From positions 62,001 through 126,000 of the forward strand of contig NZ_MEFG01000012.1 of assembly GCF_001724715.1 (NCBI RefSeq): 64,000 nt of DNA, written 5' to 3'. The translations under genes were made by a program, and so were the position numbers. Source of the DNA: Sphingomonas sp. SCN 67-18 (lineage in GTDB: Bacteria > Pseudomonadota > Alphaproteobacteria > Sphingomonadales > Sphingomonadaceae). Positions 17,946 to 27,421 of this stretch are shown here, piece by piece. The notes under the pieces were generated by a model that searched no databases, was not told the DNA's origin, and saw nothing but the letters and a program-made list of their open reading frames with translations. Numbering within the stretch: the stretch's first letter is position 1; every line of letters starts with the position of its first letter.

Positions 17946-18413
17946 ATGAACGAACTTTCCGATCTCCTCCAGCCCGGCGCCGTCGTCGCCGACCTGCCCG
18001 TCGCCAACAAGAAGGGGCTGTTCCAGCAACTCGGCGCGATTGCCGAGCGCGTCCTCGAGGTGGAGGGCAAGCTGGTCATCGAGCGGCTGAGCGAGCGCGA
18101 ACGGCTGGGCTCCACCGGCTTCGGTGGCGGCGTCGCCATTCCCCACGGCAAGATCGAGGGGCTGACCAGCGTGAAGGCCGCCTTCGTCCGGCTGGAAAAG
18201 CCGATCGATTTTCAGGCGATCGACGACATGCCGGTCGATCTCGTCTTCATGCTCCTTTCCCCGCCCGATGCGGGGGCCGAGCATCTGAAGGCGCTGGCCC
18301 AGGTCAGCCGCCGGCTGCGCGACCGGCCCTTCGTCGCCAAGCTGCGCGGCGCGGTGACCACCGATGCGCTCTATGCGCTGTTCGCGAGCACCGAAACGCG
18401 CGATGCCGCCTGA
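17946..18413 (+). CDS. ptsN: Nitrogen-regulatory PTS enzyme IIA (PtsN)
   Basis: PtsN is the terminal phospho-acceptor of the nitrogen PTS and regulates, among others, potassium and stress functions. The phosphorylated His67 is in the motif GFGGGVAIPHGK. The ATG at 17946 matches the family start (MNELSDLL) and gives 155 residues; a start 57 bases earlier is possible but not conserved. The end overlaps the next gene by 11 bases. Confidence 0.92.
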   Translation: MNELSDLLQPGAVVADLPVANKKGLFQQLGAIAERVLEVEGKLVIERLSERERLGSTGFGGGVAIPHGKIEGLTSVKAAFVRLEKPIDFQAIDDMPVDLVFMLLSPPDAGAEHLKALAQVSRRLRDRPFVAKLRGAVTTDALYALFASTETRDAA

Positions 18414-18879
18414 CCCGGGCAAATTGTCCGCGGCGGGAGAAGCCGCGCATTTCCGGGCTCTGGAATCGCTTTATCAGGCCGCGCCGATCAACCGGCTGTT
18501 CGAATCGAAGCTGGAAATCCTTGAAAGCGGCTTTGCCCGCATCCGGTTTGAGGTCGACAGCCGGGTTCATCACGCCGCGGGGGCCGCGCACGGCACCAGC
18601 TATTTCAAGATGCTGGACGATGCCGCCTTCTATGCCGCCAACAGCCTGGTGACGGATCGCTTCCTCCTCACCACCGCCTTCAACCTTCTGTTCACAAGGC
18701 CGATCGTTGCCGGGCCGGTGGTGGCCGAAGGGCGCTGGGTCAGCGGCAGGCGCCGTGTCTATGTCGCCGATGCGCGGCTGATCGACGCCAGCGGAGAGGA
18801 GGCCGCGCGCGGCACCGGCACCTTCATGCGATCCCGCATCCCGCTTGCCTCCCTGCCCGGATACCAGCCGGCATCGTGA
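18403..18879 (+). CDS. PaaI-like hotdog-fold thioesterase
   Basis: This 158-residue protein looks like a PaaI/hotdog acyl-CoA thioesterase: the helix segment HHAAGAAHGTSYFKMLDDAAFYAANSL has the pattern of the hotdog active-site helix, with strands (TTAFNLLFTRPI, VVAEGRWVSGRRRVYVADARL) after it. The substrate is unknown. The start overlaps ptsN by 11 bases and the end overlaps the DUF1491 gene by four bases. Confidence 0.78.
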   Translation: MPPDPGKLSAAGEAAHFRALESLYQAAPINRLFESKLEILESGFARIRFEVDSRVHHAAGAAHGTSYFKMLDDAAFYAANSLVTDRFLLTTAFNLLFTRPIVAGPVVAEGRWVSGRRRVYVADARLIDASGEEAARGTGTFMRSRIPLASLPGYQPAS

Positions 18880-19217
18880 GCCAGCGCCTGACCAGCCGGA
18901 TGCTCGTCAGCGCCCTGCTCCGCCGGGTGAGCGGCGCGGGCGGCACCGGGGCGGTCTTGCGGCGGGGCGACGAGCAGGCCGGCGCGGTGCTGCTGATGTG
19001 CATGGAGAGGGGCCGGCTGACCAGCCTCATCGAGCGGGTGGCGGACATGGGCGGCGGCTATCGCTGGGCCGATTGCGGGCCGGAGGACCGCGCCGACGGT
19101 TCCGCGGTTCAGGCATATCTCGACAGGCGGCAGGCGCGCGATCCGGATTTGTGGATCGTCGAACTGGATATCCCGCAAGCCGAACGGTTCGCCGCTGAAA
19201 CGATCGTCGGCGCTTGA
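18876..19217 (+). CDS. DUF1491 family protein
   Basis: This 113-residue protein of unknown function is found across alphaproteobacteria. Residues 28-48 hold the usual RGDEQAGAVLLMCMERG pattern, and DPDLWIVELDIPQAERF near the end is typical. It starts with GTG, overlapping the thioesterase stop by four bases. It has no signal peptide or membrane segment. Confidence 0.82.
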   Translation: MSQRLTSRMLVSALLRRVSGAGGTGAVLRRGDEQAGAVLLMCMERGRLTSLIERVADMGGGYRWADCGPEDRADGSAVQAYLDRRQARDPDLWIVELDIPQAERFAAETIVGA

Positions 19218-19377
19218 CTTTGTTGCACTGCGACATGATTGCGCGGTCGATACCAATGCGTCGGATCATTGCGTCGTATTTTCTTCGCGGATGATAACGC
19301 AGTCGGGTGGAAGATCAGGGATGCCCGGTTTTTATGCATCCTCAGTCGATCGACCAACCGCAATATGCTGATGTTGA

Positions 19378-20046
19378 ATGAGTTTCACCCTACGCGCCGC
19401 GAGCATCGCGGCTGTGGCACTTTCCATGCTGGCGGCCCTCGCGGCCACCGCGCCTTCTTTTGCGCTGGATTCGGCAACCACGCCGGTCAGCGCCCAATCC
19501 CTCAACGATGTGACGCGCGCCACGGTTCCGGCTCTGCCCGTTGATCCGGCCGCGATTTCCGGAAACGACAAGGTCGTTTTCGCCAGGACGTCCGAAGTCG
19601 TCCAGAGCATTTCCCGCGATGATGCAGCCGCCGCCGTCAGCCTGGCGTCGCTTGTCGCCAATTATGACATGAACACCCCGCGCGACCGGGAAGACGAGTG
19701 CCTGGCCGGCGCCGTCTATTTCGAATCGAAGGGCGAATCGCTCGACGGGCAGCTCGCGGTTGCGCAGGTGATCATCAACCGGGCGAGCTCGGGCCGCTTC
19801 CCGCGCTCGCTCTGCTCGGTGGTGTTCCAGCCCAGCCAGTTCTCCTTCGTGCGCGGCGGCGATTTTCCGCCGATCGACCGGTCCAGCCGCGCCTGGCGCG
19901 AGGCAGCGGCCATCGCCCATGTCGCGAGTGAGGATTTGTGGGACAGTTCCGTGTCGGACGCGCTGTTCTTCCACGCCAGCCATGTCTCGCCGGGCTGGCG
20001 CAAGCAGCGCATCGCCCGGGTCGGCAACCACGTCTTCTACCGCTGA
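19378..20046 (+). CDS. Cell wall hydrolase (SleB/Hydrolase_2 family), exported
   Basis: The N-terminus (about 29 residues, ending SFALD) is a signal peptide, so the protein acts in the periplasm. Residues 100-222 are the SleB-type peptidoglycan hydrolase domain: CLAGAVYFESKGESLDGQLAVAQVIINRASSGRFP, then FSFVRGG and a final ALFFHASHVSPGW. The catalytic Glu is in YFESKGE. It has its own 160-base upstream gap, in which I see no clear promoter. Confidence 0.9.
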   Translation: MSFTLRAASIAAVALSMLAALAATAPSFALDSATTPVSAQSLNDVTRATVPALPVDPAAISGNDKVVFARTSEVVQSISRDDAAAAVSLASLVANYDMNTPRDREDECLAGAVYFESKGESLDGQLAVAQVIINRASSGRFPRSLCSVVFQPSQFSFVRGGDFPPIDRSSRAWREAAAIAHVASEDLWDSSVSDALFFHASHVSPGWRKQRIARVGNHVFYR

Positions 20047-20108
20047 CGCGCGGCCGCCCCGGCGACCCGGCCTTTTCTTTGTTCCCGTGATGTTCTAGAA
20101 ATCGGGCG

Positions 20109-20606
20109 ATGCAGCGCCCGGTTTCGCCCGCCCTTGCCCTCTGCGAGTCGCCCATGCTGGCGACGGACGTTGCGCGCGGCGTGTGCCGGCTGCTGTTCCG
20201 GCACGATCTGATCGCCATCGCGGAAGTGCCGCTGGGCAATGGCCGGCGGGCCGACCTGATGGCCATCGATTCGCGCGGCCACATCGTCATCGTCGAGATC
20301 AAGGTGTCCCGCGCCGACCTGCTGGGCGACGCGAAATGGCCGGAATATCTGGATTATTGCGATCGGTTCTTCTGGGCGGTGCCGCAGGGATTCGGTGTCG
20401 ATCCGTTCGAAACGCAGGCTTTCCAGCCCGATGTGGCGGGATTGATCATCGCTGATCGTTATGACGCGGCGATCATGCGGGAAGCGGCGGTCCGCCCCCT
20501 GTCGGCATCGCGCAGGCGGGCGGAAACGCTGCGCTTCGCCCGCCGCGCCGGCCGCCGGCTGATCGACCATCTCGACCCGGATTGCACCGCCGCCTGGCAG
20601 GACTAG
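20109..20606 (+). CDS. mmcB: MmcB family DNA repair protein
   Basis: MmcB homologues are predicted PD-(D/E)XK nucleases that protect against mitomycin C in Caulobacter. The core is visible: AEVPLGNGRRADLMAIDSRGHIVIVEIKVSRADLLGD, with Asp in RADLMAID and the E-I-K dyad as likely metal ligands. The product has 165 residues. It is a single gene, convergent to the ankyrin gene with a 17-base gap. Confidence 0.88.
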   Translation: MQRPVSPALALCESPMLATDVARGVCRLLFRHDLIAIAEVPLGNGRRADLMAIDSRGHIVIVEIKVSRADLLGDAKWPEYLDYCDRFFWAVPQGFGVDPFETQAFQPDVAGLIIADRYDAAIMREAAVRPLSASRRRAETLRFARRAGRRLIDHLDPDCTAAWQD

Positions 20607-20623
20607 CGCCGGGGCGGGGGGCC

Positions 20624-21250
20624 TTAGAGGCTCGGTCCCGCCGCCTTGGGACGCGGCTTGGCCTTGATCTCGTCCATCAGCTTCAGGATCGCCTCCGAAC
20701 GGCCGTCGCGCTTGGCATAATCGCGCGCGGACATGCCGGCGATGGTGTCGGCCTTGTCCGGGTTGGCGCCGGCGGTGAGCAGCAGCCGCACCAGCGCATT
20801 GTCGCGCCGCTGGGCCGCCATGATCAGCGCGGTCTCGCCGCTGCCGTTGGTCGCATCCACGGCCGCGCGGCGGCCGATCAGCAGGTCCGCGCCCTCGGGA
20901 AAGCCAAGCTGGGCGGTGATCATCAGCGGCGTGTTGCCGTCATTATCCTTGATGTCGACGCGCGCGCCCTTGCCCAGCAAAAAGCCCATCCACGCGGTGT
21001 CGCGCCGCTTGGTGGCGATGTGCAGGGCGGATTCGCCGGTGGACTTGTCGCGCGTGTCGATGATCGACGATCCGCCGCTGCCCAGCAGATCGGTGGCCTT
21101 CGCCCCGTCGCGGTCGCGCACCGCCTTCAGGAAATTATAGCTGTCGGAAAATTGCGCCGCCGCGGGGCTGGAAACCAGAACGGCCAGCGCCGCCGCGCCC
21201 AGCGAAAACAGGCCGGCATAACGCCGCCAATATGAACGCACCGTCGCCAT
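20624..21250 (-). CDS. Exported ankyrin-repeat protein
   Basis: The 208-residue product has a signal peptide (hydrophobic region about 13-31, cut near SPAAAQ) followed by four ankyrin-type repeats, for example [39 protein letters not shown] and [17 protein letters not shown]. The repeats suggest a periplasmic protein-protein contact role; no partner is evident. The ATG at 21250 is chosen because it starts directly before the signal peptide. Confidence 0.87.
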   Translation of the reverse strand: MATVRSYWRRYAGLFSLGAAALAVLVSSPAAAQFSDSYNFLKAVRDRDGAKATDLLGSGGSSIIDTRDKSTGESALHIATKRRDTAWMGFLLGKGARVDIKDNDGNTPLMITAQLGFPEGADLLIGRRAAVDATNGSGETALIMAAQRRDNALVRLLLTAGANPDKADTIAGMSARDYAKRDGRSEAILKLMDEIKAKPRPKAAGPSL

Positions 21251-21308
21251 AAGCCGCAAACCCCGTCTTTCACCGCGCACTATCTTGCAACCTTGCGCTT
21301 AGCAAAGC

Positions 21309-21941
21309 ATGGCTGGCGCTGTCATGAACGAACTTTTCCAGATCCGCCCGTTCGCGCGTCTCTGCGCGGTCGCCCTGATGCTTGGCGTGGCCGCCTGCGG
21401 CCAGCCGTCCGCGACCGGCGCGGGCGCGGAACCGCCGCTGGCCGGGGCCAGCATCGGCGGTCCCTTCTCGCTGATCGACCAGGACGGCAAGGCCGTTACC
21501 GACCGCGATTTCGCCGGCAAGTTCCGCCTGATGTATTTCGGATACAGCTTCTGCCCGGACGTCTGCCCGGTCGACCTGCAAAAGCTGATGGCCGGCTATC
21601 GCCTGCTCGAGCAGCGCGCGCCCGAGCTGGCGGCGCGGATCCAGCCGGTCTTCGTGACCGTCGATCCCGCGCGCGATACGCCCGCGGTGCTCAAATCCTA
21701 TGTCGCCGCCTTCCACCCCAGGCTGATCGGGCTGACCGGCACGGAGGCGGAGATCGCAGACGTCACCCGGCGCTATGCCATCGTCTTCCGGCGCGACGAT
21801 GCCAAGGGCACCACCGATTATCTGGTCGACCACAGCCGCCAGACCTATTTGTTCGGCCCCAAGGGCGATCCCATCGCCCTCATCCCGCAGGACGGCACGC
21901 CGGAGGCGATTGCCGACGAACTGCAACGCTGGGCCAAGTGA
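21309..21941 (+). CDS. SCO1/SenC family copper-binding lipoprotein
   Basis: SCO proteins deliver copper to cytochrome c oxidase or act as thiol-disulfide oxidoreductases. The copper-binding residues are visible: CPDVC with Cys82 and Cys86, and His175 in DYLVDHS. A signal with lipobox GVAAC (Cys30) suggests membrane anchoring. No oxidase genes are near. It overlaps the next gene by four bases (GTGA). Confidence 0.93.
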   Translation: MAGAVMNELFQIRPFARLCAVALMLGVAACGQPSATGAGAEPPLAGASIGGPFSLIDQDGKAVTDRDFAGKFRLMYFGYSFCPDVCPVDLQKLMAGYRLLEQRAPELAARIQPVFVTVDPARDTPAVLKSYVAAFHPRLIGLTGTEAEIADVTRRYAIVFRRDDAKGTTDYLVDHSRQTYLFGPKGDPIALIPQDGTPEAIADELQRWAK

Positions 21942-22375
21942 CGACAGGGCGCTTCTGGGAAGACAAGCCCCTGGAGGCGCTGGACCGCGCGGAATGGGAA
22001 TCCTTGTGCGACGGCTGCGGCAAATGCTGCATCCACAAGCTGGAAGATGACGAGACGGGGGAGCTTTACCCCACCAATGTCGCCTGCAAGCTGCTGGACC
22101 GGCATAGCGGCCGCTGTTCGGATTATCGCCACCGCCGCGCCTATGTGCCCGAATGCGTCCGCCTGACGCCCAAATTGCTGCGCGAGCTGGACTGGCTGCC
22201 GGAAAGCTGCGCCTATCGCCTGCGCGCGGAGGGCAAACCGCTGTACGACTGGCATCCGCTGATCAGCGGAGACCCGGAATCCGTCCACCGGGCCGGGCAG
22301 TCGGTGCGCGGCTGGACGATCTCGGAAATCGATGCCGGCGATCTGGAATCCCACATTGTCGACCGCCTCCTCTGA
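21938..22375 (+). CDS. YcgN family cysteine-cluster protein (UPF0260)
   Basis: This 145-residue protein of the YcgN/UPF0260 family has the pattern [14 protein letters not shown] near residue 25 with further Cys in [19 protein letters not shown] and ESCAYR, which looks like a metal or iron-sulfur site. The function is unknown. It starts with GTG overlapping the SCO1-like gene. Confidence 0.9.
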   Translation: MTTGRFWEDKPLEALDRAEWESLCDGCGKCCIHKLEDDETGELYPTNVACKLLDRHSGRCSDYRHRRAYVPECVRLTPKLLRELDWLPESCAYRLRAEGKPLYDWHPLISGDPESVHRAGQSVRGWTISEIDAGDLESHIVDRLL

Positions 22376-23066
22376 ATTCCGCATCGGGGCGGACGCCCGG
22401 CCGTTGACCGTGGTGCGCAGCCGGGCGGCGCGGCGGATGCGGCTGAGCGTCGACCCGCGCAACGGCACCATCCGCCTCAGCCTGCCCGCGCGCGCGGGCC
22501 TGAAAGCCGCGCTGGTCTGGGTCGAGGCGCAGCGCCCGTGGATCGAGCGGCAACTGGGCCGCCTGCCCGCGCCCCGGCCGATCCTTCCCGGCGCGGAGAT
22601 CGCGCTGGGCGATGAGCTTCTGGCCGTCGACTGGGCGGCGGACCGGCCGCGCGCGGTGCGGCGGGATGGCAGCCGCCTGGTCGTCGGCGGGCCGGAGGAT
22701 GCGCTGTCCGGCCGCGTGCTGCGCTGGCTGAAGCGCGAGGCGCTGGACGTGCTCAGCCGCGAAAGCCGGGAATTCGCCGCGCAGGCAGGCGTGGAGATCG
22801 GCCGGATCGGGGTGGGCGATCCGCGCTCGCGCTGGGGGAGCTGCGCGGCCGGCGGCGATATCCGCTACAGCTGGCGGCTTATCATGGCGCCGGCCTTCGT
22901 GCGCCGGGCCACCGTGGCGCATGAGGTGGCGCACCGCGTGCACATGAACCACGGCCCCGCCTTTCACGCGCTGGTCGCGGATCTGCTGGGGAGCGATCCC
23001 GCCCCTGCCCGGCAATGGCTGCGCGTCAACGGCGCTGCGCTTCACTGGGTGGGACGGGGATCCTGA
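22332..23066 (+). CDS. YgjP-like zinc metallopeptidase (DUF45)
   Basis: This is a SprT/YgjP-type metallopeptidase with the family motif RSRWGSC (residues 165-171) and the zinc site HEVAH at 197-201, with His207 as a third ligand. It has no signal peptide, so it is probably cytoplasmic. The ATG at 22332 overlaps the previous gene by 44 bases; a TTG at 22356 would reduce this. The last 25 bases overlap the convergent PBP1A gene. Confidence 0.88.
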   Translation: MPAIWNPTLSTASSEFRIGADARPLTVVRSRAARRMRLSVDPRNGTIRLSLPARAGLKAALVWVEAQRPWIERQLGRLPAPRPILPGAEIALGDELLAVDWAADRPRAVRRDGSRLVVGGPEDALSGRVLRWLKREALDVLSRESREFAAQAGVEIGRIGVGDPRSRWGSCAAGGDIRYSWRLIMAPAFVRRATVAHEVAHRVHMNHGPAFHALVADLLGSDPAPARQWLRVNGAALHWVGRGS

Positions 23067-25147
23067 ACCCGGGGCGTCGCCGCCTTGGGCGTGGCGGCGG
23101 GGGCCGGCGGCGGGGTTGACGGCGTCGGCCGCGCCTGCGGCTGGGGCCGGGTGCTGCGGCCGGTTACTTCGTCGATCCAGTTCTGGTCGAGCCGGCTCGG
23201 CGCGATGATGTCGCCCCCCTGCGGCGCGGCGACAGGCGGATCGGGCGGCGTGCCGACCGGCAGGCCATTCTCGTCAACCAGCTGGTTCTCGGTCGGCTCG
23301 CCGAAATAGGCTTCGTCGTCCGGCTCCTCCTGCCATTCCGGCAGGGTGACTTCGGTGTCGAAATTCTCCACCGGCCGCTTCGCCACCGCCGTCCGCATGA
23401 AATCGGCAAAGGCCTGCGCCGGCGCGCGTCCGCCCTGCAGGCCGGGCAGCGCCCTGGCATCGTCGCGGCCCATCCATATGCCGGTGGTGAGGCCGCTGGA
23501 GAAGCCCAGGAACCAGCCGTCCTTGTTGGAAGAGGTAGTGCCGGTCTTGCCCGCGACCGGCCGGCCGATCTGCGCCGCCCGCCCGGTGCCGGTGTTGACC
23601 GCGGTTTGCAGCAGGTCCGTCATCTGCGCGGCGACGGTGGGCGCCACCAGCACGCGCGACGTATCCACCTTGTGCTCATAGAGCAGCTCGCCGTTCAGCT
23701 TGGTCACCTTGGTGATGCCGAAGGGCACCACGGCGACGCCCTTGGCGCTCACCGATGCGAAGGCGCGGGTCATGTCGATCAGGCGGACGTCGGACGTGCC
23801 CAGCACCATGGACGGGTGGGTGTTGACCGGCGTGGTGATGCCGAAACGGCGGGCCATGTCGGCAATGGTGCCCAGCCCCACGTCCATGCCGATCTTCGCG
23901 GCGATGGTGTTGATCGAATAGGCAAAGGCAGTGCGCAGCGTCACCTCGCCGGAATTGCGGCGGGAATTGTTGCGCGGGCTCCAGCCGTTGATCGTCACCG
24001 GCTCGTCGACCAGCGTGTCGTCCGGCGTGTAGCCCGCCTCCAGCGCGGCCAGATAGACGAACAGCTTGAACGACGATCCCGGCTGGCGGACGGCCTGGGT
24101 GGCGCGGTTGTAGATCGACGACACATAGTCGCGCCCGCCCACCATGGCGCGCACCGCGCCGTCGCGGTCCATCGCCACCAGCGCGCCCTGTGCGCCGGCG
24201 GGCGTGTTCGCGCCGATGGCCTTGTCGGCGGCGCGCTGCATGGCGGGGTCAAGCGTGGTCCACACCTCGATCGGCGCCGTCGCCTCGTCGATGATCGTAT
24301 CGAGCTGGGGCAAGGCCCAGTCGGTGAAATAGCGCACGCTGTTGCGGTTCGGCTCCTCGGCCAGCTTGACGTTGGCCGGATCGGCAGCCGCTGCCTGCGC
24401 TGCCGTGATCGTCCCGGCATCCTGCATCACCTGCAGCACCACGCCCGCGCGGCCCAGCGCCGCTTCCGCATCCGCGGTGGGGGAATAGCGCGACGGCGCC
24501 TTGACCAGCCCGGCTATTACCGCCGCTTCGGACAGGGTCAGGCGATTGCCCGGATGGCCGAAGAATTTGCGGCTGGCCGCGTCGATGCCATAGGCGCCGC
24601 CGCCGAAATAGACCTTGTTCAGATATAGCTCGAGGATCTGGTCCTTGGAGAATTTGCGCTCCATGGCCAGCGCCAGCAGCCATTCGCGGAATTTGCGGCC
24701 GAAATTGCGCGAATTGGTGAGGAAGATGTTGCGCGCCAACTGCTGGGTGATGGTCGATCCGCCCTGCACCCAGCGGCCGCGCTGCAGCCGGACCTTGGCC
24801 GACCGCGCGATGCCGATGGGATCGACGCCCAGATGCGACCGGAATCGGCGATCCTCCACCGAAACCATCGCATCCACCATCACCCTGGGGATGTCCTCAT
24901 AATCCAGCCAGTCGCCGAAGCTGGGGCCGAGCGAGACGAGCACGCTGCCGTCCGCGGCGCGCACCCGGATCATCTGGCCGTTGGGCGAGGACTTCAGCTC
25001 GTCATAGGTGGGGAGCGACGATGCCTGGATGTAAACCGCGAGAATCAGGGCGATCAGGGCCGCCAACCCGGCGAAGAAGCCGATCTTGATGATCTTGACG
25101 ATCACGCCCCGGGCCGGGGTTTTCTTGGAACGGGTTCGTGTCGCCAT
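23042..25147 (-). CDS. mrcA: Bifunctional penicillin-binding protein 1A
   Basis: This class A PBP polymerises and crosslinks peptidoglycan. After a cytoplasmic tail and a membrane anchor (about 20-42), the transglycosylase domain carries VEDRRFRSHLG with catalytic Glu98 and GGSTITQQLARN. The transpeptidase domain has Ser358 in SSFK, SIN at 411-413 and KTG at 534-536. A Pro/Ala-rich C-terminal tail of about 70 residues follows. At 701 residues it is typical for Sphingomonadales. Confidence 0.95.
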   Translation of the reverse strand: MATRTRSKKTPARGVIVKIIKIGFFAGLAALIALILAVYIQASSLPTYDELKSSPNGQMIRVRAADGSVLVSLGPSFGDWLDYEDIPRVMVDAMVSVEDRRFRSHLGVDPIGIARSAKVRLQRGRWVQGGSTITQQLARNIFLTNSRNFGRKFREWLLALAMERKFSKDQILELYLNKVYFGGGAYGIDAASRKFFGHPGNRLTLSEAAVIAGLVKAPSRYSPTADAEAALGRAGVVLQVMQDAGTITAAQAAAADPANVKLAEEPNRNSVRYFTDWALPQLDTIIDEATAPIEVWTTLDPAMQRAADKAIGANTPAGAQGALVAMDRDGAVRAMVGGRDYVSSIYNRATQAVRQPGSSFKLFVYLAALEAGYTPDDTLVDEPVTINGWSPRNNSRRNSGEVTLRTAFAYSINTIAAKIGMDVGLGTIADMARRFGITTPVNTHPSMVLGTSDVRLIDMTRAFASVSAKGVAVVPFGITKVTKLNGELLYEHKVDTSRVLVAPTVAAQMTDLLQTAVNTGTGRAAQIGRPVAGKTGTTSSNKDGWFLGFSSGLTTGIWMGRDDARALPGLQGGRAPAQAFADFMRTAVAKRPVENFDTEVTLPEWQEEPDDEAYFGEPTENQLVDENGLPVGTPPDPPVAAPQGGDIIAPSRLDQNWIDEVTGRSTRPQPQARPTPSTPPPAPAATPKAATPRVQDPRPTQ

Positions 25148-25202
25148 CGCAGGACAAGCGATTTACGCGTTATCACCGTCGCTCACAAGCGGCCTCTTGA
25201 AG

Positions 25203-25604
25203 TCACGCCGCGTCGCGCGGCTCGAACTCCAGCGAGGCGCTGTTCATGCAATAGCGGTTGCCCGTCGGCCCCGGTCCGTCGGGAAAGACATGGCCGAGAT
25301 GGCCGTCGCACCGCGCGCAGCGCACCTCCACCCGGCGCATCCCGTGGGACGCGTCGACATGTTCGATTACCGCATCATCGGACGCGGGGGCGGTAAAGCT
25401 GGGCCAGCCGGACCCGGAATCATATTTGGTTCTGCTGTCGAACAATTCGGCGCCGCAACCGGCGCAAAAATAGGCCCCGTCCGCCTTCATGTCGTTGTAG
25501 CGGCCGGTGAAGGCGCGCTCCGTGCCGGCTTCGCGCAGCACATGATATTGTTCGGGGCTCAGGCGCTTGCGCCATTCGGTTTCGGAGAGGTCGAGCTTGT
25601 CCAT
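25203..25604 (-). CDS. msrB: Peptide-methionine (R)-S-oxide reductase MsrB
   Basis: MsrB repairs oxidised methionine in proteins. Four zinc-binding cysteines (47, 50, 96, 99) and catalytic Cys119 in NRYCMNS are all present, with the substrate-binding [12 protein letters not shown]. At 133 residues it is a normal cytoplasmic single-domain form. It stands alone between PBP1A and the polyketide operon. Confidence 0.95.
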   Translation of the reverse strand: MDKLDLSETEWRKRLSPEQYHVLREAGTERAFTGRYNDMKADGAYFCAGCGAELFDSRTKYDSGSGWPSFTAPASDDAVIEHVDASHGMRRVEVRCARCDGHLGHVFPDGPGPTGNRYCMNSASLEFEPRDAA

Positions 25605-25643
25605 GGCGTGAATGTGGGTTGCGCGGCAGGCGCGTTCAATGGC

Positions 25644-26744
25644 TCAGGCGTCGATCCGCGTGGCCCGCGCCAGCAGCCGGGCAAGCCCCGGTGCCGCCCG
25701 CATCGCCGCCGCCAGCACGGGCGCGACGGCGGGGCGTTCACCGATGGCGCGCAGCCCTTCCGCGGTGCGGACCGGTCCGCGCAGCCGCCGCGCCAGCGCG
25801 CGCTGATAAGCCTGTGCGGCGTCCGGCCCGCCGGTGATCAGCATGCGGGCGGCCCGGGTTCCGCTGGCGATGGCGATGCCCACCCCCTCGCCCGCCAATG
25901 ACGCTATGACGCCAGCCTGGTCGCCCAGCCGGAAAAGCCCCGGCGCGGTGTCGCGCGCGCGCCAGCCATAGGGCACCGCGCCGACTGCATCGAAACCGGG
26001 CAGCGGCGGCGCGGCGGCCAGGCGCTCCGCCAGCGCAGGGGCCTCTGCGGCGATGGCGGCGAGCAGCGCCTCCGGCTTGCCCCCCGCCTCGGCAAGGCGG
26101 GATTTGCGGACGGCCATGCACAGATTGGCGCGGCCATCCTCCTGCAACAGCAGCCCGGCATAGCCGCGATCGAACAGATGCAGCTCGATCACGCCCCTTA
26201 TCGCTCCCGACAGGCCGGACCCCGCCGCCAGATGGAGCCGCAGGCCGAGCGCGGGGTCGTCGCCCGCCGCCTCGCGCGGCCGGGGCAGGCCGCGCAGATC
26301 ATGCTTTCCCGTCGCCAGCAGCAGCGCATCGGCCCGGATGGTGCCGCCATCCTCCAGTCGCACATGCCGCTCTGCATCGGCTTCGCGCACCGCCACCCCG
26401 CGCTCCACCCCGGCCCCGCTCCGCGCGGCAAGCGCCAGCAGGGCCGAATCGAGCGCATGGCGGGAAAGGCCCACCGCCCCCGCCGGCAGCAGGGCCTCCG
26501 CCCGGTGCCGCCCGGCGAACAGCCTGACCCGATCGATCGGCACGCCGCCCAGCGCGCCACGGTCCAGCCCCAACCTGTCGAGCGCGGCGAGGGTGTGCCA
26601 GCTGAGGAACCCGCCGCACAGCGCATCGCCCGCCTCGCGCTCCCGCTCGACCAGCAGCGGTTTCACCCCGGCGCGGGCGAGCAGGATCGCCGCCGTCGCC
26701 CCCGCCGGCCCGCCGCCGACGATCAGCGCAGCCGCGCGACGCAC
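25644..26744 (-). CDS. FAD-dependent oxidoreductase of the polyketide operon
   Basis: This 366-residue flavoprotein of the geranylgeranyl-reductase/aromatic hydroxylase family has the FAD motif LIVGGGPAGATAAILLARAG at the N-terminus, ADALLLATGKHD, and the second FAD motif LGDQAGVIASLAGEGVGIAIASG. I place the start at the GTG at 26744, just before the dinucleotide fold; it overlaps the methyltransferase by 22 bases. As the third gene of a type III PKS operon it probably hydroxylates or oxidises the polyketide ring, like SrsC in the Streptomyces griseus srsABC operon. That role is inferred from context. Confidence 0.87.
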   Translation of the reverse strand: MRRAAALIVGGGPAGATAAILLARAGVKPLLVEREREAGDALCGGFLSWHTLAALDRLGLDRGALGGVPIDRVRLFAGRHRAEALLPAGAVGLSRHALDSALLALAARSGAGVERGVAVREADAERHVRLEDGGTIRADALLLATGKHDLRGLPRPREAAGDDPALGLRLHLAAGSGLSGAIRGVIELHLFDRGYAGLLLQEDGRANLCMAVRKSRLAEAGGKPEALLAAIAAEAPALAERLAAAPPLPGFDAVGAVPYGWRARDTAPGLFRLGDQAGVIASLAGEGVGIAIASGTRAARMLITGGPDAAQAYQRALARRLRGPVRTAEGLRAIGERPAVAPVLAAAMRAAPGLARLLARATRIDA

Positions 26745-27421
26745 AGCCGGAACGGGAAATAGCGCACCGCCCGCGCCCCCGGCGGAATCCCGGCGGCGGC
26801 CAGCAAAGGCGGCCATTCGTCCGGCCGGTGGGATCGGGCGATCGAAAGCCGCCCGTCATGGCGGACGATGGGGTGCCAGCCGAACAGCGCGGCGAGCAGC
26901 GGAAAGCCATGATAGGCGAAGCGATGGCGGTGCAGATCGTTGATGAACCAGCCCAGCCGGCCATGCGCCTCCATGAAGCGCAGGAAGGCGATCAGCTGCT
27001 CCTCGCTCATATGATGGGCGACGAGGCTGCTGATCACCACGTCCCATGGCTCGTCCGCCAGCGCGGCATAATCGCCGGTGCGATAGTCGATCACCATCCC
27101 CGCGGGCGTCGCGGCGGCGGCGGACGGGGCGCTGTTGGGGTTCAGATCGATGCCGACCAGCGTCGCCGCGATGCCGCGCTTCTCCGCCCAGCGCGCGATG
27201 GCCCGCAGCATGTCGCCCTGGCCATAGCCGACATCGAGCAGGCGCAGCGTCGTGCGGCCCTGCATGGCGCGGGCCAGAAAATCCAGCGTCGGCCGCGCCG
27301 CCAGCGTCACCCGGTTGACCGTCGCCAGCCCGGCCAGCACCGCCGCATAGACCCGGGGATCGAGATCGGGCGCGTCCATCCGCTCCTCCTCGATCGTGCG
27401 GCGGGAAAGGTCGCGGCTCAT
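26723..27421 (-). CDS. SAM-dependent methyltransferase of the polyketide operon
   Basis: This class I methyltransferase (232 residues) has the SAM-binding motif LRLLDVGYGQGDMLRAIARWA, the acidic ribose-binding LVGIDLNPNSAP, and DVVISSLVAHHMSEEQL. The ATG at 27421 overlaps the PKS stop by four bases, which fixes the start; longer versions run into the PKS gene. The likely job is O-methylation of the polyketide product, as for SrsB. This is inferred. Confidence 0.88.
   Translation of the reverse strand: MSRDLSRRTIEEERMDAPDLDPRVYAAVLAGLATVNRVTLAARPTLDFLARAMQGRTTLRLLDVGYGQGDMLRAIARWAEKRGIAATLVGIDLNPNSAPSAAAATPAGMVIDYRTGDYAALADEPWDVVISSLVAHHMSEEQLIAFLRFMEAHGRLGWFINDLHRHRFAYHGFPLLAALFGWHPIVRHDGRLSIARSHRPDEWPPLLAAAGIPPGARAVRYFPFRLCVARLR

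Noticed and set aside
19218-19377. TTGACT near 19214 as a -35 box for the cell wall hydrolase gene
   Set aside because: No acceptable -10 hexamer at 16-18 bases spacing.
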